A stretch of 64,000 bases of DNA from Bog-532 sp963732345 (GCA_963732345.1 CAVSZI010000019.1:337662-401661); one strand, 5' to 3'. Counted from the stretch's first letter, positions 9,316-18,972 are shown. Numbers and translations are program-made. Notes: generated by a model not told the origin, from the letters alone.

Positions 9316-10032
9316 ATTTACCGCCTGGTGCTCTGGAACATCGACCTGACGCTGGTTGATGTGATACGGGTGACACGAGAGGCTTACGCGGACGCCTTCC
9401 GCACCGTGACCGGCCGGCCGCTGGTCCAGTTGCCGCAGATGGCGGGGCGTTCGGAATCGGAGATCTTCTTCGACGCGCTCGCGCTCAACGGCGTGGACGT
9501 CAGTGCCGTCGGCCCGTCCGAGCAGCTGCTGGCCCCGTTCGGCAGCGAGCTGGCCACCGCGCTCGCCGCACGCCGGGACCTGCTGCACCGCAACGGCCAC
9601 GCGATGCCCGGAGCCCGCGAGGCCCTGACCGCGGTCGGGAAGCTCGACGGGGTCGTCCAGACCGTGCTGACCGGCACCAGCAAGCCGAACGCCCTGCTGA
9701 AACTGCGCAGCTTCGGGTTGGAGAGCTTCTTCGACTTCACTGTCGGCGGGTACGGCTCCGAGCCATACCCCAAGGGCGCACTGGTCCGGGTGGCCCGGCA
9801 GCGCGCGGCGGAGAAGTACCACGTCACCCTGGGGGAGCACGCCTGCGTCTACATCGCCAACTCGGTCCGGGACGTGGCAGCGGCCCGGATGGGCGGTGCC
9901 GTCTCGGCTGCGGTCGCCAGCGGGCGCGCGACCGCTGCGGAGCTACGCGCGGCCGGCGCCGACACCGTGCTCGCCGACCTCACCGACGCGGACGAAGTGG
10001 CCGCCCAAGTCGATCGCCTGACGAGCTCCTGA
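9316..10032 (+). CDS. HAD-family hydrolase (phosphoglycolate-phosphatase-like)
   Basis: HAD phosphatase with motif I VLWNIDLTLVD, motif II TVLTGTSKP, motif III Lys in YPKGALVRVA, and a motif IV region VYIANSVRDVAAA in which the usual acidic pair (GDxxxD) is reduced to Asn...Asp. The cap follows motif I. A GTG at 9328 is the first standard start but leaves the first beta-strand incomplete. An ATT at 9316 lies five bases after GGAGG and restores YRLVLWNID, so I place the start there. Substrate unknown. Confidence 0.8.
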   Translation: MYRLVLWNIDLTLVDVIRVTREAYADAFRTVTGRPLVQLPQMAGRSESEIFFDALALNGVDVSAVGPSEQLLAPFGSELATALAARRDLLHRNGHAMPGAREALTAVGKLDGVVQTVLTGTSKPNALLKLRSFGLESFFDFTVGGYGSEPYPKGALVRVARQRAAEKYHVTLGEHACVYIANSVRDVAAARMGGAVSAAVASGRATAAELRAAGADTVLADLTDADEVAAQVDRLTSS

Positions 10033-10108
10033 TCGCATCTGCACCCTCCGCACGTTACGGCCGATAATCGGCGGGTAGAGCCACCGAGCGTAACGAAGGG
10101 TGGATTTG

Positions 10109-10531
10109 ATGGAACAGACCGCAGGGAACACCGGGCCGGCCGGCGCCGGGGAGCGTTCGGCCGGCGAACTGGTTAAGGAGCTTTCCGAACTGGTGCCCCG
10201 GCTCGTCCGCGACGAGCTCAAGCTCGCCCAGGTGGAGACGGCCCAGAAGGGCAAGCAGATGGGCATCGGCGTCGGCGCGTTCGCCGGCAGCGGGGTCATT
10301 GCGCTGTATGCCGTCGGCTGTCTGCTAGCGTGCGCCATCATCGCGATCAGTGGGGTGGTCGCGGCGTGGCTGGCGGCGCTCATCGTGGGCGCGGCGCTCC
10401 TCGCCGTCTCCGGCATCGCCGCTCTGGTCGGGAAGAGCCGGCTGCGCAAAGGCACACCGCCGGTGCCCAAGGAGGCCATCGGCAGCGTTCAGGCCGATGT
10501 CCACGAGGTGAAGGAGAAGGCACACCGATGA
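10109..10531 (+). CDS. Phage-holin-superfamily-like (DUF1469) membrane protein
   Basis: About 140 residues: an N-terminal amphipathic helix (GELVKELSELVPRLVRDELKLAQ) followed by two hydrophobic segments (about residues 55-105). This is the actinobacterial Phage_holin_3_6/DUF1469 pattern, a cell-envelope protein rather than a phage gene. ATG at 10109 has GAAGGG upstream. First gene of a three-gene operon; its stop overlaps the next start (ATGA). The set is common in actinobacteria near stress genes. Confidence 0.8.
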   Translation: MEQTAGNTGPAGAGERSAGELVKELSELVPRLVRDELKLAQVETAQKGKQMGIGVGAFAGSGVIALYAVGCLLACAIIAISGVVAAWLAALIVGAALLAVSGIAALVGKSRLRKGTPPVPKEAIGSVQADVHEVKEKAHR

Positions 10532-10962
10532 CGGCAGATAGAACCGGGGGGACAGGCGCGCACTCCGCCGCGTCCGACGACCCTGAGCAGCTCAGGCAGG
10601 AAATTGAGCGCACCCGCGAGCAGCTCGGCGAGACCGTCGAAGCGCTCGTGGCCAAGACCGACGTCAAGGCGCGGGCCAAGGAGCGGGCCGGTCAGCTTTC
10701 CCAGACGCTGAAGGAGAAGACCGCGCAGGCGAAGGAGCAGACGACGGCGCGTGCCGAACAGGCGCGCGGCCAGCTCGCCGGCAAGACGGCCGAGGCCAGG
10801 AGCGCGGCCGAGCCGGTTCAGCGGGCCGCCCAGCAGATGACGCAGCAGCTGAGGCAGCGTGCGTCCGCCGTGGGCGCCCCGCGCCTCGGGCTGGCCGCCG
10901 CGGCCGTCGCCGGTGCCGCCGTGCTGGGCATCGTCCTGGTCCGGCGGAGGAGACGGCGGTGA
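10528..10962 (+). CDS. DUF3618-family protein
   Basis: 144 residues: LRQEIERTREQLGETVEALVAKTDVKARAKERA is the DUF3618 signature, followed by a Lys/Glu/Ala/Gln-rich coiled-coil-like helix and a single C-terminal transmembrane segment (LGLAAAAVAGAAVLGIVLV) with an arginine-rich end. A membrane-anchored protein of unknown function. It overlaps both neighbours by four bases, so translation is coupled across the operon. Confidence 0.85.
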   Translation: MTADRTGGTGAHSAASDDPEQLRQEIERTREQLGETVEALVAKTDVKARAKERAGQLSQTLKEKTAQAKEQTTARAEQARGQLAGKTAEARSAAEPVQRAAQQMTQQLRQRASAVGAPRLGLAAAAVAGAAVLGIVLVRRRRRR

Positions 10963-11258
10963 TCATCATGAAGCTCCTTTACAAGCCGTTCGGCATCGTG
11001 GTGAGCGTGCTGGGCGGGGTGATCGCCGGCGCCATTTTCAAGCGCGTCTGGAAACTCGCGGCGCACGAAGACGAGGCCCCGGACGCGACCGACGCCCAGC
11101 GCGGCTGGGGTGAGGTGCTCATCGCCGCGACCGTCCAGGGCGCCATCTTCGCCCTGGTCAAGGCGGCGACCGACCGCGGCGCGGCGACCGTGACCCGCAA
11201 GCTCACCGGTTTCTGGCCGGGTAAGGACGAAAACGCGGGCGAGAACGCCGGCGCCTGA
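10959..11258 (+). CDS. DUF4235-family membrane protein
   Basis: 99 residues with LLYKPFGIVVSVLGGVIAGAIFKRVWK at the N-terminus and GWGEVLIAATVQGAIFALVKAATDR in the middle, the DUF4235 pattern with two membrane helices. GTG at 10959 overlaps the previous stop; ATG at 10968 is the alternative. Last gene of the holin-like/DUF3618/DUF4235 operon. Function is not established. Confidence 0.88.
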   Translation: MIIMKLLYKPFGIVVSVLGGVIAGAIFKRVWKLAAHEDEAPDATDAQRGWGEVLIAATVQGAIFALVKAATDRGAATVTRKLTGFWPGKDENAGENAGA

Positions 11259-11280
11259 CCGTGTGACCATGAGCCGGGCG

Positions 11281-11495
11281 CAAGCCCCGTCGTTCAGGAC
11301 GGGGTCTAGCCCGGAGGCTGGGGTAGCCTGTAGTCGCGTGCAGGCGTCTACCGCCGGGCTGGCGGGAAGTCAGGTCTGTGGAGGGGACGTAAGACCAGGA
11401 GCAATCCTGGCGTTGCCCTGGTGAAACAGAAAGCCCAACCCGTGAGGGAAGGAATCCCCGTCCTTCAGGACGGGGAGGAGGTCAGTATGCGGCGT
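11281..11495 (+). mobile_element. IS200/IS605-derived palindrome-ended element without tnpB
   Basis: Left hairpin CCCCGTC-GTTCA-GGACGGGG (~11287-11306) and right hairpin CCCCGTCC-TTCA-GGACGGGG (~11458-11477), the latter in the context GGAATCCCC...GGGGAGGAGGTCA found at TnpB 3' ends. Between them is sequence resembling the tnpB 3' tail/guide-RNA region (GTGAAACAGAAAGCCCAACC) but no open tnpB frame. This is a non-autonomous, PATE-like derivative or a deleted IS605. It sits directly upstream of the acetoacetate-CoA ligase gene. Confidence 0.65.
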
Positions 11496-11526
11496 TGCCA
11501 GCATCACGCCCGGGCCTAATGCTTGG

Positions 11527-13608
11527 GTGATGGCCATCAACGATGAGGGCAGTACCACCGTGGGCAGCGCGACGACCGGAGGGCTGACCGAGCCGGGGTA
11601 CGGCGACGTTCTGTGGACCCCGGACGCGGCGGTCACCGAACGGGCCCGGGTCACCGCGTACCGTCGCTGGCTGGCCAGCGAGCGGGGCATCGACGTCGAC
11701 GGTTACGACGCGCTCTGGCGCTGGTCGACCAGCCATCCGGGGGATTTCTGGGCCAGCATCTGGGATTACTTCGACGTGCTCGGCGAGCGCGGGACGGGGC
11801 CGGTGCTGGCGGGCGGCCCCATGCCGGACGTGCGCTGGTTCAGCGGCGGATGCGTCAACTACGCCCGTAACGCGCTGCGGGCCGCACGGACCGATCCGGG
11901 CCGTGTCGCGCTGATTTACCGGGCCGAACGGGCCGAACGCGGAGCCCTCACCTATGGCGAGCTCGCCGCCGAGGTCGCCCGGGTGGCCGGCGGCCTGCGG
12001 GACCTCGGCGTGCGCACCGGGGACCGCGTAGCGGGACTGCTGCCGAACGGCCCGCATGCGATCATCGCGCTGCTGGCCGCGGCCAGTATCGGTGCCATCT
12101 GGTCCTCGTGCTCGCCCGACTTCGGCGCCGCCAGCGTGATCGACCGGTTCGCGCAGATCGAGCCCACCGTGCTCATCGCGGTGGCCGGCTACTCCTACGG
12201 CGGCAAGGAGTACCGCCGCGGCGATGTGGTCCGCCAGATCGCGGCCGAGCTGCCCGGCCTGGCCGCGGTGGTGATGGTCGGCGGCGTCGGCGTCCTTGCT
12301 CCCGATCGCAGCAGCCAAGACACCCAGGACAGGCCGCAACTGCTCGACTGGGACGCCCTGGGGGAGGCCGGCCGCGCCGAACCGGACTACGAGGAGCTGC
12401 CGTTCGATCATCCGCTGTGGGTGCTGTACTCCTCGGGCACGACCGGCCTGCCCAAGCCGATCGTGCACGGTCACGGCGGCGTCATCCTGGAGCACCTCAA
12501 GACCCTGGCCTTCCACCAGGACCTGGGGCCCGGTGACGTGTTCTTCTGGTACACCACGACCGGCTGGATGATGTGGAACTTCCTGGCCGGCGCCCTGCTG
12601 GTCGGGGCGACGCTGGTCACCTACGACGGCAGCGCCACCTTCCCCGGCACCGATGCCCTGTGGCAGATCACCCAGCAGGAGGCCGTCACCTACTTCGGGG
12701 TGGGCGCGCCGTACCTGCTCGCGTGCGCCAAGGCGGACCTGGCGCCCGGCCGTGACCTGGATCTGTCCGCGCTGCGCGGACTGGGCTCGACCGGGGCGCC
12801 GTTGCCGCCCGAGGGTTACCACTGGGTCTACCGGCAGGTCAAGGCCGACCTGATTCTCGGCTCCTTCTCCGGCGGCACTGACCTGTGCACTGGCTTCGTC
12901 GGGCCGTGCCCACTGCTGCCGGTCCGTTCCGGCGTGATCGCGGGCCGCTGCCTGGGGGCCAAGGTGGAGGCGTTCGACCCGGCCGGGCATCCCGTCGTGG
13001 GCGAGGTGGGTGAACTGGTCATCACCGAGCCCATGCCCTCGATGCCGGTCGGCTTCTGGAACGACCCGGACCGCACGCGCTACGCCGGCAGCTACTACGC
13101 CGACTTCCCCGGCGTGTGGCGGCACGGGGACTGGATCAAGATCCTTCCCGACGGCGGGTGTGTCATCTACGGCCGTTCGGACGCGACGCTGAACCGCGGC
13201 GGCGTGCGGATGGGCACCAGCGAGTTCTACCGCGTTGTCGAGGCGTTCCCCGAAGTGGCGGACAGCCTGGTGGTCGACACCGGTCAGCTCGGCCGCGAGG
13301 GGCGGCTCGTGCTGTACGTCACCCTCGCGCCGGGACAGGAACTCGACGACGAGCTCACCGGACGGCTGCGCGGGGCGCTCCGGGCCAAGCTGTCCCCACG
13401 GCACGTCCCGGACGAAATTCATGCCGTGCCCGGCATACCGCGCACGCTTTCCGGTAAGAAGCTGGAGGTGCCGGTGCGGAAAATTCTGCAGGGCACTCCG
13501 GTCGCCGTGGCCGCGGACCCGGACTCGCTGGTCAACCCGGAAGTGCTGGTGCACTTCTCGCCCTCGCCCGCGAGCGAGGGCGAGAAAGGAACGCCGGCGG
13601 CGGGATAG
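11527..13608 (+). CDS. Acetoacetate-CoA ligase
   Basis: ANL-family enzyme that activates acetoacetate with ATP and CoA. The 693-residue length is right for this family. Visible: the N-terminal cap with FWASIWDYF and WFSGGCVNYARNAL, ATP motif YSSGTTGLPKPIVHGHGG, GSTGAPLPPEGYHWVY, GSFSGGTDLCTGFVG, GRSDATLNRGGVRMGTSEFY and the C-terminal catalytic Lys in RTLSGKKLEVP. GTG 11527 and ATG 11530 are both possible starts. The IS605-derived element occupies the region where its promoter would be. A strong hairpin follows the stop. Confidence 0.93.
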   Translation: MMAINDEGSTTVGSATTGGLTEPGYGDVLWTPDAAVTERARVTAYRRWLASERGIDVDGYDALWRWSTSHPGDFWASIWDYFDVLGERGTGPVLAGGPMPDVRWFSGGCVNYARNALRAARTDPGRVALIYRAERAERGALTYGELAAEVARVAGGLRDLGVRTGDRVAGLLPNGPHAIIALLAAASIGAIWSSCSPDFGAASVIDRFAQIEPTVLIAVAGYSYGGKEYRRGDVVRQIAAELPGLAAVVMVGGVGVLAPDRSSQDTQDRPQLLDWDALGEAGRAEPDYEELPFDHPLWVLYSSGTTGLPKPIVHGHGGVILEHLKTLAFHQDLGPGDVFFWYTTTGWMMWNFLAGALLVGATLVTYDGSATFPGTDALWQITQQEAVTYFGVGAPYLLACAKADLAPGRDLDLSALRGLGSTGAPLPPEGYHWVYRQVKADLILGSFSGGTDLCTGFVGPCPLLPVRSGVIAGRCLGAKVEAFDPAGHPVVGEVGELVITEPMPSMPVGFWNDPDRTRYAGSYYADFPGVWRHGDWIKILPDGGCVIYGRSDATLNRGGVRMGTSEFYRVVEAFPEVADSLVVDTGQLGREGRLVLYVTLAPGQELDDELTGRLRGALRAKLSPRHVPDEIHAVPGIPRTLSGKKLEVPVRKILQGTPVAVAADPDSLVNPEVLVHFSPSPASEGEKGTPAAG

Positions 13609-13612
13609 CCTA

Positions 13613-13650
13613 GGTGGCTGGGCAGCAGAAGGGCCCGCTGCCCAGCCACC
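13613..13650 (+). terminator. Hairpin terminator after acetoacetate-CoA ligase
   Basis: Perfect 14-bp inverted repeat GGTGGCTGGGCAGC / GCTGCCCAGCCACC with a 10-base loop, five bases after the stop codon. There is no U tract, as is usual for actinobacterial terminators. Confidence 0.75.
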
Positions 13651-13845
13651 CGGGTCCTTGCCCGCGCACCGGTTCAGGCCGGTTACATAGGGAAATCGGG
13701 TCGTAACCTGAAGGCGCTACGGTGCTCGCCGGGCGGCTACCAGGCGGTCCCGCGCGGGACCTGGGCTTGGCGGCCGGTCCCGCGCGAGGTACGAAACTTA
13801 CATGTGCGGCCGGATGCAGCCGCGGGCCTGTAGGGACAGACAGCG

Positions 13846-16800
13846 ATGCCGGACAATACGGACGAACCTCAGGACGCCGTGCTGGACGAGGCGGCACAGT
13901 CCATGGCGACAGCCTCCGGGGGAACCGGGGCGAGCGGCGGAACCGGGGCGACGATAGGTGATCTGACCGGCTTCCTGCGCTCCTACTACCGGCACGTTGC
14001 CGCCGAGGACCTCGCCGCCTTCGGTGCCGAGCGGATCGCCGCGGTCGCGTCCTGGCACGCCGCCCTCGCTGCGGAGCGCCCTCAGGGCCGGGCACTGGTC
14101 CGCGTGGTGGACGCGGTCACCGGGGCCAGCGGGGCCAGCGAGCGCGGTGAGACCAGCGATCGCGGTGAGACCAGCGAGCGCGGTGAGACCAGCGAGCGCG
14201 GTGAGACCAGCGAGCGCGGTGAGACCAGCGAGCGCGGTGAGACTAGCGCAGGCGATGCCATCACGGCTTACGGCCCGGTGCGAGTGGTCATCAACATCGT
14301 CACCGACGACATGCCGTTCCTGGTCGATTCGGTGACGATGGAGCTGAACCGGCACCGGGCCGACATTAGCCTGCTCCTGCACCCCCGCCTCGTCGTGCGC
14401 CGCGACGTCACCGGCGCGCTGCATGGCGTGTCGGGCATCGTGAACGGCGCGTCGGCGGCTCCCGGTGAGATCACCGAATCGTGGATCCACCTCGAGATCC
14501 CCGGGCTGGGCGACCGCGTGTCCCGGACCGCCCTGGAGGCCGGGCTGCGCCAGGTCCTGGACGACGTCCGGGTCACGGTCGAGGACCAGCCCAAGATGAT
14601 CGCGGCCGCCGCGTCGCTGGCCATCAGTGTGGCCGGGGACGAAGCGGGCGCCCCGCTGCCGGGGGGGACCGAGCCGCAGTCGCTGGACGGCCCCGACCGG
14701 GAGGCCGGCGAGCTGCTGAGCTGGCTGGCCGATGGGCATTTCATCTTTCTCGGCTACCGGGAGTACGACCTGATTCCGGGCGACGACGGCGAGGCGCTGC
14801 GCGCGGTGCCCGGCACCGGGCTCGGCTTCCTGCGTCACGACCGCCTGGGCTCCGATTCCTTCGCGGCCCTGCCCGCCGACATCAGGGCCAAGGCGCGCGA
14901 ACCGCGCCGCCTGGTCCTGGCTCAGGGCAACTCACGGTCCACCGTCTACCGCAGCAAGTACCTCGACTACGTGTCGGTCAAGAAGCTCGGGCGGGACGGC
15001 CGGGTGATCGGCGAGTTGCGGTTCCTCGGCCTGTACACCCACTCCGCCTACACCGAGAGCATCGCCCGCATCCCCGTGCTGCGCGGCAAGCTCGCCGACG
15101 TCCTGACCGCCGCGGGGGGCACCCCCGACAGCCACGACGGCAACGACCTCATCGAGATCCTGGAGAACTACCCGCGCGAGGAGCTGTTCCAGATCTCGAC
15201 CGACCAGTTGACCGAGATCGCCACGGCCGTGCTGCGCCTGCGCGAGCGCAAGCAGACCCGGCTGTTCCTGCGCCGGGACGCCTACGGGCGTTACATGTCG
15301 TGCCTGGTGTACCTGCCGCGGGACCGCTACACGACCGCGGTCCGGCTGCACGTCCAGGAGATCCTGCGCGCGACACTGGATGGCGCCTCGGTCGACTACA
15401 GCGCGATGGTCGGGGATTCGGCGCTGGCCCGGCTGCACGTCGTCGTGCGGGGGATGCGGGGGCGGCCGCTGCCCGACGTGGACGCTGCGGCGCTGGAACG
15501 GCGGATCGCGGCGGCGGTCCGCACCTGGGACGAGGACCTCGAAGAGGAGGCGCTGCGGACGCTGGGCCGGCAGCGGGCCGGGCTGGTCCTGGAGCAGTTC
15601 GCCGCCGCCATCCCGGAGACCTACAAGACCGACGTCACCGCGGCCGACGCCGTCGGCGACCTCGGCCGCATCCTGCAGCTGCGCGAATCCGGCGAGTCGT
15701 TCGCGGTCCGGCTGCGCGACGACGGCCGCCCCGGCGGCGGCCAGTGGCGGCTGCGCGTGTACCGGTCGGGGGCCCCCGTCATCTTGTCCAATGTGCTGCC
15801 CCAGCTGCAGCACATGGGCCTCGAGGTGGTCGACGAGCATCCCTACGAGTTCCGCGTGGCCGGTACGGAGCCGTTCTGGATCTATGACTTCGGGCTGCGC
15901 GCCGAGACGACGGCCCGGAAGAAGCGCCCCCGCAGCGAGGGCGAGAAGGAGCAGTTCGAGCAGGCGCTGTGCGCGCTGTGGCGGAACGAGATCGAGGATG
16001 ACGGCTTCAACGCGCTGGTCCTCGACGCGGGCCTGACCTGGCGCGAGGTCGTGGTGTTCCGGGCCTACGCCCGGTACCTGCGCCAGGCCGGTAACCGGTT
16101 CAGCCAGGGCTACATCCAGCGGGTGCTGCGCTCGAACACCACGGTGACCCGGCTGCTGGCCCGCCTGTTCGCCTCCCGCTTCGACCCGGCTCGCCAGCGC
16201 GGGGAGTCCGAGTGCAGCGAGGCGATCGTGGAGGAGATCCGCGGGGAGCTGGACGAGGTGGTCAGCCTGGACCACGACCGGATCCTCCGGTCCTACCTCG
16301 CGCTGATCGGCGCGACTCTGCGGACCAACTACTACCGCGCGGCTGGCCCCGAGCCCGGCCCGGGTGCGGTGCCGGCCTGCGTCACGCCCGCGAACGCGCC
16401 CTACCTGGTCATCAAGCTCGACCCGGGCCGGGTGGCCAGCCTGCCCGAACCACGGCCCAGGTTCGAGATCTTCGTGTACTCACCCCGGCTGGAGGCGGTG
16501 CACCTGCGGTTCGGCCGGGTCGCCCGCGGCGGGCTGCGCTGGTCGGACCGGCTGGAGGATTTCCGCACCGAGGTGCTCGGGCTGGTGAAGGCCCAGGAGG
16601 TGAAGAACGCGGTCATCGTCCCGTCCGGGGCCAAGGGCGGTTTCGTGTGCAAGCAGCTGCCCGACCCCGCCGACCGCGAGGCGCATCAGGCCGAGGTGCT
16701 CGCCTGCTACAAGATGTTCATCAGCGCCATGCTCGATGTGACCGACAACGTGGACGGTGAGCGCATCCGCCCGCCGCGCGACGTGGTCCGGCACGACGGC

Positions 16801-18945
16801 GACGACCCGTACCTGGTCGTCGCGGCGGACAAGGGAACCGCGACCTTCTCCGACGTGGCCAACGAGATCGCCGCCAGCTACGGGTTCTGGCTCGGTGACG
16901 CCTTCGCCTCCGGCGGCTCGGAGGGCTACGACCACAAGAAGATGGGCATCACCGCGCGCGGCGCCTGGGAGTCGGTGAAGAACCACTTCGCCACGCTCGG
17001 CATGAACCCGGCCATCGACGAGTTCACCGTGGCCGGCATCGGTGACATGTCCGGCGACGTTTTCGGCAACGGGATGCTGCTGTCGCCGGTGATCAAGCTG
17101 GTGGCGGCGTTCGACCACCGGCACATCTTCCTCGACCCCGATCCTGACCCCGCCACCAGCTTCGCCGAACGGCAGCGGCTGTTCGCCCTGGGCCGCTCGT
17201 CGTGGACCGATTACGGCCGGTCGCTGATCTCGGCCGGGGGCGGCGTCTGGCCGCGCAGCGCGAAGTCCGTGCCGCTCTCGCCGCAGGCCCGGGCCACGCT
17301 CGGCGTCGACGACACCGTGCTGGCGCTGTCGCCGGACGAGCTGATTTCACGGATCCTGACCGCACCGGTCGACCTGCTGTGGAACGGGGGCGTCGGCACC
17401 TACATCAAGGCCACCAGCGAGCCGCAGACGGCCTGCGGCGACCGCGCCAACGAGGCGGTGCGCGTCAACGCGTCGCAGCTCCGGGCCCGGGTCGTGGCCG
17501 AGGGCGGCAACCTCGGTCTCACCCAGGCCGCCCGGATCGAGTTCGCGGTGGGCGGCGGCCTGGTCGACACCGACTACATCGACAATTCGGCCGGCGTGGA
17601 CACCTCGGACCACGAGGTCAACATCAAGATCCTTCTGGACCGGGCCGTCCGGGACGGCGAGATCTCGCACGACGCGCGTAACACGCTGCTCCAGGAGATG
17701 ACCGACGAGGTCGCCGCGCTCGTGCTCCGGCACAATTACCACCAGAACATGGCGCTGGCCACCGCGCGGTCCCAGGCCCCCCAGATGCTGCACGTGCACG
17801 CGCGGTACCTGCGCATACTGGAGCGCGGCAAGCGGCTGCGCCGCGGCCAGGACGCCGTGCCGGGGCAGAAGGAGATCGCCGAGCGCCGGTCGGCGGGCAA
17901 GGGCCTGACCAACCCGGAGCTGGCCCTGCTGCTCGCGCACACGAAGATCGCGGCGGCGGAGGAGGTGCTCGCCTCGGGGCTGACCGACGACCCGTACCTG
18001 CGTCGCGAGCTGACCGGCTACTTCCCGGCGCCGCTGCGCGCCTCCCAGCCCGGCCGGATGCAGACCCACCCGCTGCGGCACGAGATCATCACCACCTCGG
18101 TGGTCAACGAGATGGTGGACACATCCGGCACCACGTTCGCGTTCCGGCTGAACGAGGAGACCGGCGCGTCGGTGCCGGACATCACCCGCGCCTGGCTGGT
18201 GGCCCGTGAGGTCTTCGCCATGCGCGACTTCTGGCGGCAGGTCACCGCGCTGGACGCCGTGGTGGACATCGGCACCCAGATCACCGTGCTGCTGGAGGGG
18301 CGCAAGCTGGTCGAACGGGCCTGCCGGTGGCTGCTGTACAACCGGCGGCCGCCGGTCGACATCACCGGCTGCGTGGACTACTTCGGCAGTGGCGTCCTCG
18401 CCGTGCGCTCGGGCCTGCCGAAACTGCTGGCCGGCCGGGACGTGCAGACCTTCGAGGAGCGGCGGGACGCGTTCATGGCGCGCGACGTGCCCGCGGAGCT
18501 CGCCGAGACGATCGCCGGCCTGGTGGCGTCCTATTCGGCCTTCGACATCGTGGAAAGCGCGGCGGCCACCTCCCGCGGGGTCGAGGAGACCGCGGGGGTC
18601 TACTTCGATCTCGCCGACCGGCTGCAGATCTCCCGGCTCCGCGACCGGATCACGGCGCTGCCCCGGGACGACCGGTGGAGCAGCATGGCCCGGGCGGCCA
18701 TTCGCGACGATCTCTACGCCGCCCACGCGGCGCTCACCCGCGACGTGCTGTGCGCCACCGGCCCCGGTACCCCGGAGGCGCGCCTCGCGACCTGGACCGA
18801 ACAGAACGGGGCGGCCGTCGGGCGGGCGACCCGGACCCTGGGCGAGATCTGGGAGAGCGAGCGCTTCACGTTCACGACCCTTTCGGTCGCGCTGCGCGCC
18901 GTGCGGGCCCTGGTCGCCTCCAGCTCACTGCCCCAGCCAGGGTGA
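13846..18945 (+). CDS. gdhB: NAD-specific glutamate dehydrogenase, 180-kDa type
   Basis: Converts glutamate to 2-oxoglutarate and ammonia with NAD+. The 1699 residues match the large GDH_180 class with its regulatory N-terminal half. Catalytic-half landmarks are FGRVARGGLRWSDRLEDFRTE, VPSGAKGGFVCK, VVAADKGTATFSDVAN, GGSEGYDHKKMGITARGAW, GIGDMSGDVFGNGML, NGGVGTYIK and VVAEGGNLGLTQ. Residues 98-133 are six tandem SERGET units from an 18-bp DNA repeat (14137-14244), apparently an insertion in the N-terminal region. ATG at 13846. The gene is monocistronic. Confidence 0.96.
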   Translation: MPDNTDEPQDAVLDEAAQSMATASGGTGASGGTGATIGDLTGFLRSYYRHVAAEDLAAFGAERIAAVASWHAALAAERPQGRALVRVVDAVTGASGASERGETSDRGETSERGETSERGETSERGETSERGETSAGDAITAYGPVRVVINIVTDDMPFLVDSVTMELNRHRADISLLLHPRLVVRRDVTGALHGVSGIVNGASAAPGEITESWIHLEIPGLGDRVSRTALEAGLRQVLDDVRVTVEDQPKMIAAAASLAISVAGDEAGAPLPGGTEPQSLDGPDREAGELLSWLADGHFIFLGYREYDLIPGDDGEALRAVPGTGLGFLRHDRLGSDSFAALPADIRAKAREPRRLVLAQGNSRSTVYRSKYLDYVSVKKLGRDGRVIGELRFLGLYTHSAYTESIARIPVLRGKLADVLTAAGGTPDSHDGNDLIEILENYPREELFQISTDQLTEIATAVLRLRERKQTRLFLRRDAYGRYMSCLVYLPRDRYTTAVRLHVQEILRATLDGASVDYSAMVGDSALARLHVVVRGMRGRPLPDVDAAALERRIAAAVRTWDEDLEEEALRTLGRQRAGLVLEQFAAAIPETYKTDVTAADAVGDLGRILQLRESGESFAVRLRDDGRPGGGQWRLRVYRSGAPVILSNVLPQLQHMGLEVVDEHPYEFRVAGTEPFWIYDFGLRAETTARKKRPRSEGEKEQFEQALCALWRNEIEDDGFNALVLDAGLTWREVVVFRAYARYLRQAGNRFSQGYIQRVLRSNTTVTRLLARLFASRFDPARQRGESECSEAIVEEIRGELDEVVSLDHDRILRSYLALIGATLRTNYYRAAGPEPGPGAVPACVTPANAPYLVIKLDPGRVASLPEPRPRFEIFVYSPRLEAVHLRFGRVARGGLRWSDRLEDFRTEVLGLVKAQEVKNAVIVPSGAKGGFVCKQLPDPADREAHQAEVLACYKMFISAMLDVTDNVDGERIRPPRDVVRHDGDDPYLVVAADKGTATFSDVANEIAASYGFWLGDAFASGGSEGYDHKKMGITARGAWESVKNHFATLGMNPAIDEFTVAGIGDMSGDVFGNGMLLSPVIKLVAAFDHRHIFLDPDPDPATSFAERQRLFALGRSSWTDYGRSLISAGGGVWPRSAKSVPLSPQARATLGVDDTVLALSPDELISRILTAPVDLLWNGGVGTYIKATSEPQTACGDRANEAVRVNASQLRARVVAEGGNLGLTQAARIEFAVGGGLVDTDYIDNSAGVDTSDHEVNIKILLDRAVRDGEISHDARNTLLQEMTDEVAALVLRHNYHQNMALATARSQAPQMLHVHARYLRILERGKRLRRGQDAVPGQKEIAERRSAGKGLTNPELALLLAHTKIAAAEEVLASGLTDDPYLRRELTGYFPAPLRASQPGRMQTHPLRHEIITTSVVNEMVDTSGTTFAFRLNEETGASVPDITRAWLVAREVFAMRDFWRQVTALDAVVDIGTQITVLLEGRKLVERACRWLLYNRRPPVDITGCVDYFGSGVLAVRSGLPKLLAGRDVQTFEERRDAFMARDVPAELAETIAGLVASYSAFDIVESAAATSRGVEETAGVYFDLADRLQISRLRDRITALPRDDRWSSMARAAIRDDLYAAHAALTRDVLCATGPGTPEARLATWTEQNGAAVGRATRTLGEIWESERFTFTTLSVALRAVRALVASSSLPQPG
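14137..14244. repeat. 18-bp in-frame tandem repeat (SERGET x6) in glutamate dehydrogenase
   Basis: Six consecutive 18-bp units, AGCGAGCGCGGTGAGACC with one unit carrying GAT for GAG. The unit length keeps the frame, so copy-number change would alter only the linker length of the N-terminal domain. Confidence 0.9.
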
Positions 18946-18972
18946 GCGGGGTCGCCCCCCGGGCCAGCACCG

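Noticed and set aside
10109..10531. Prophage holin gene
   Set aside because: It belongs to the common actinobacterial holin-like/DUF3618/DUF4235 operon and no phage genes are nearby.
14137..14244. Regular 18-bp repeats resembling a CRISPR array
   Set aside because: No spacers; the units are contiguous, in frame, and inside the glutamate dehydrogenase gene.
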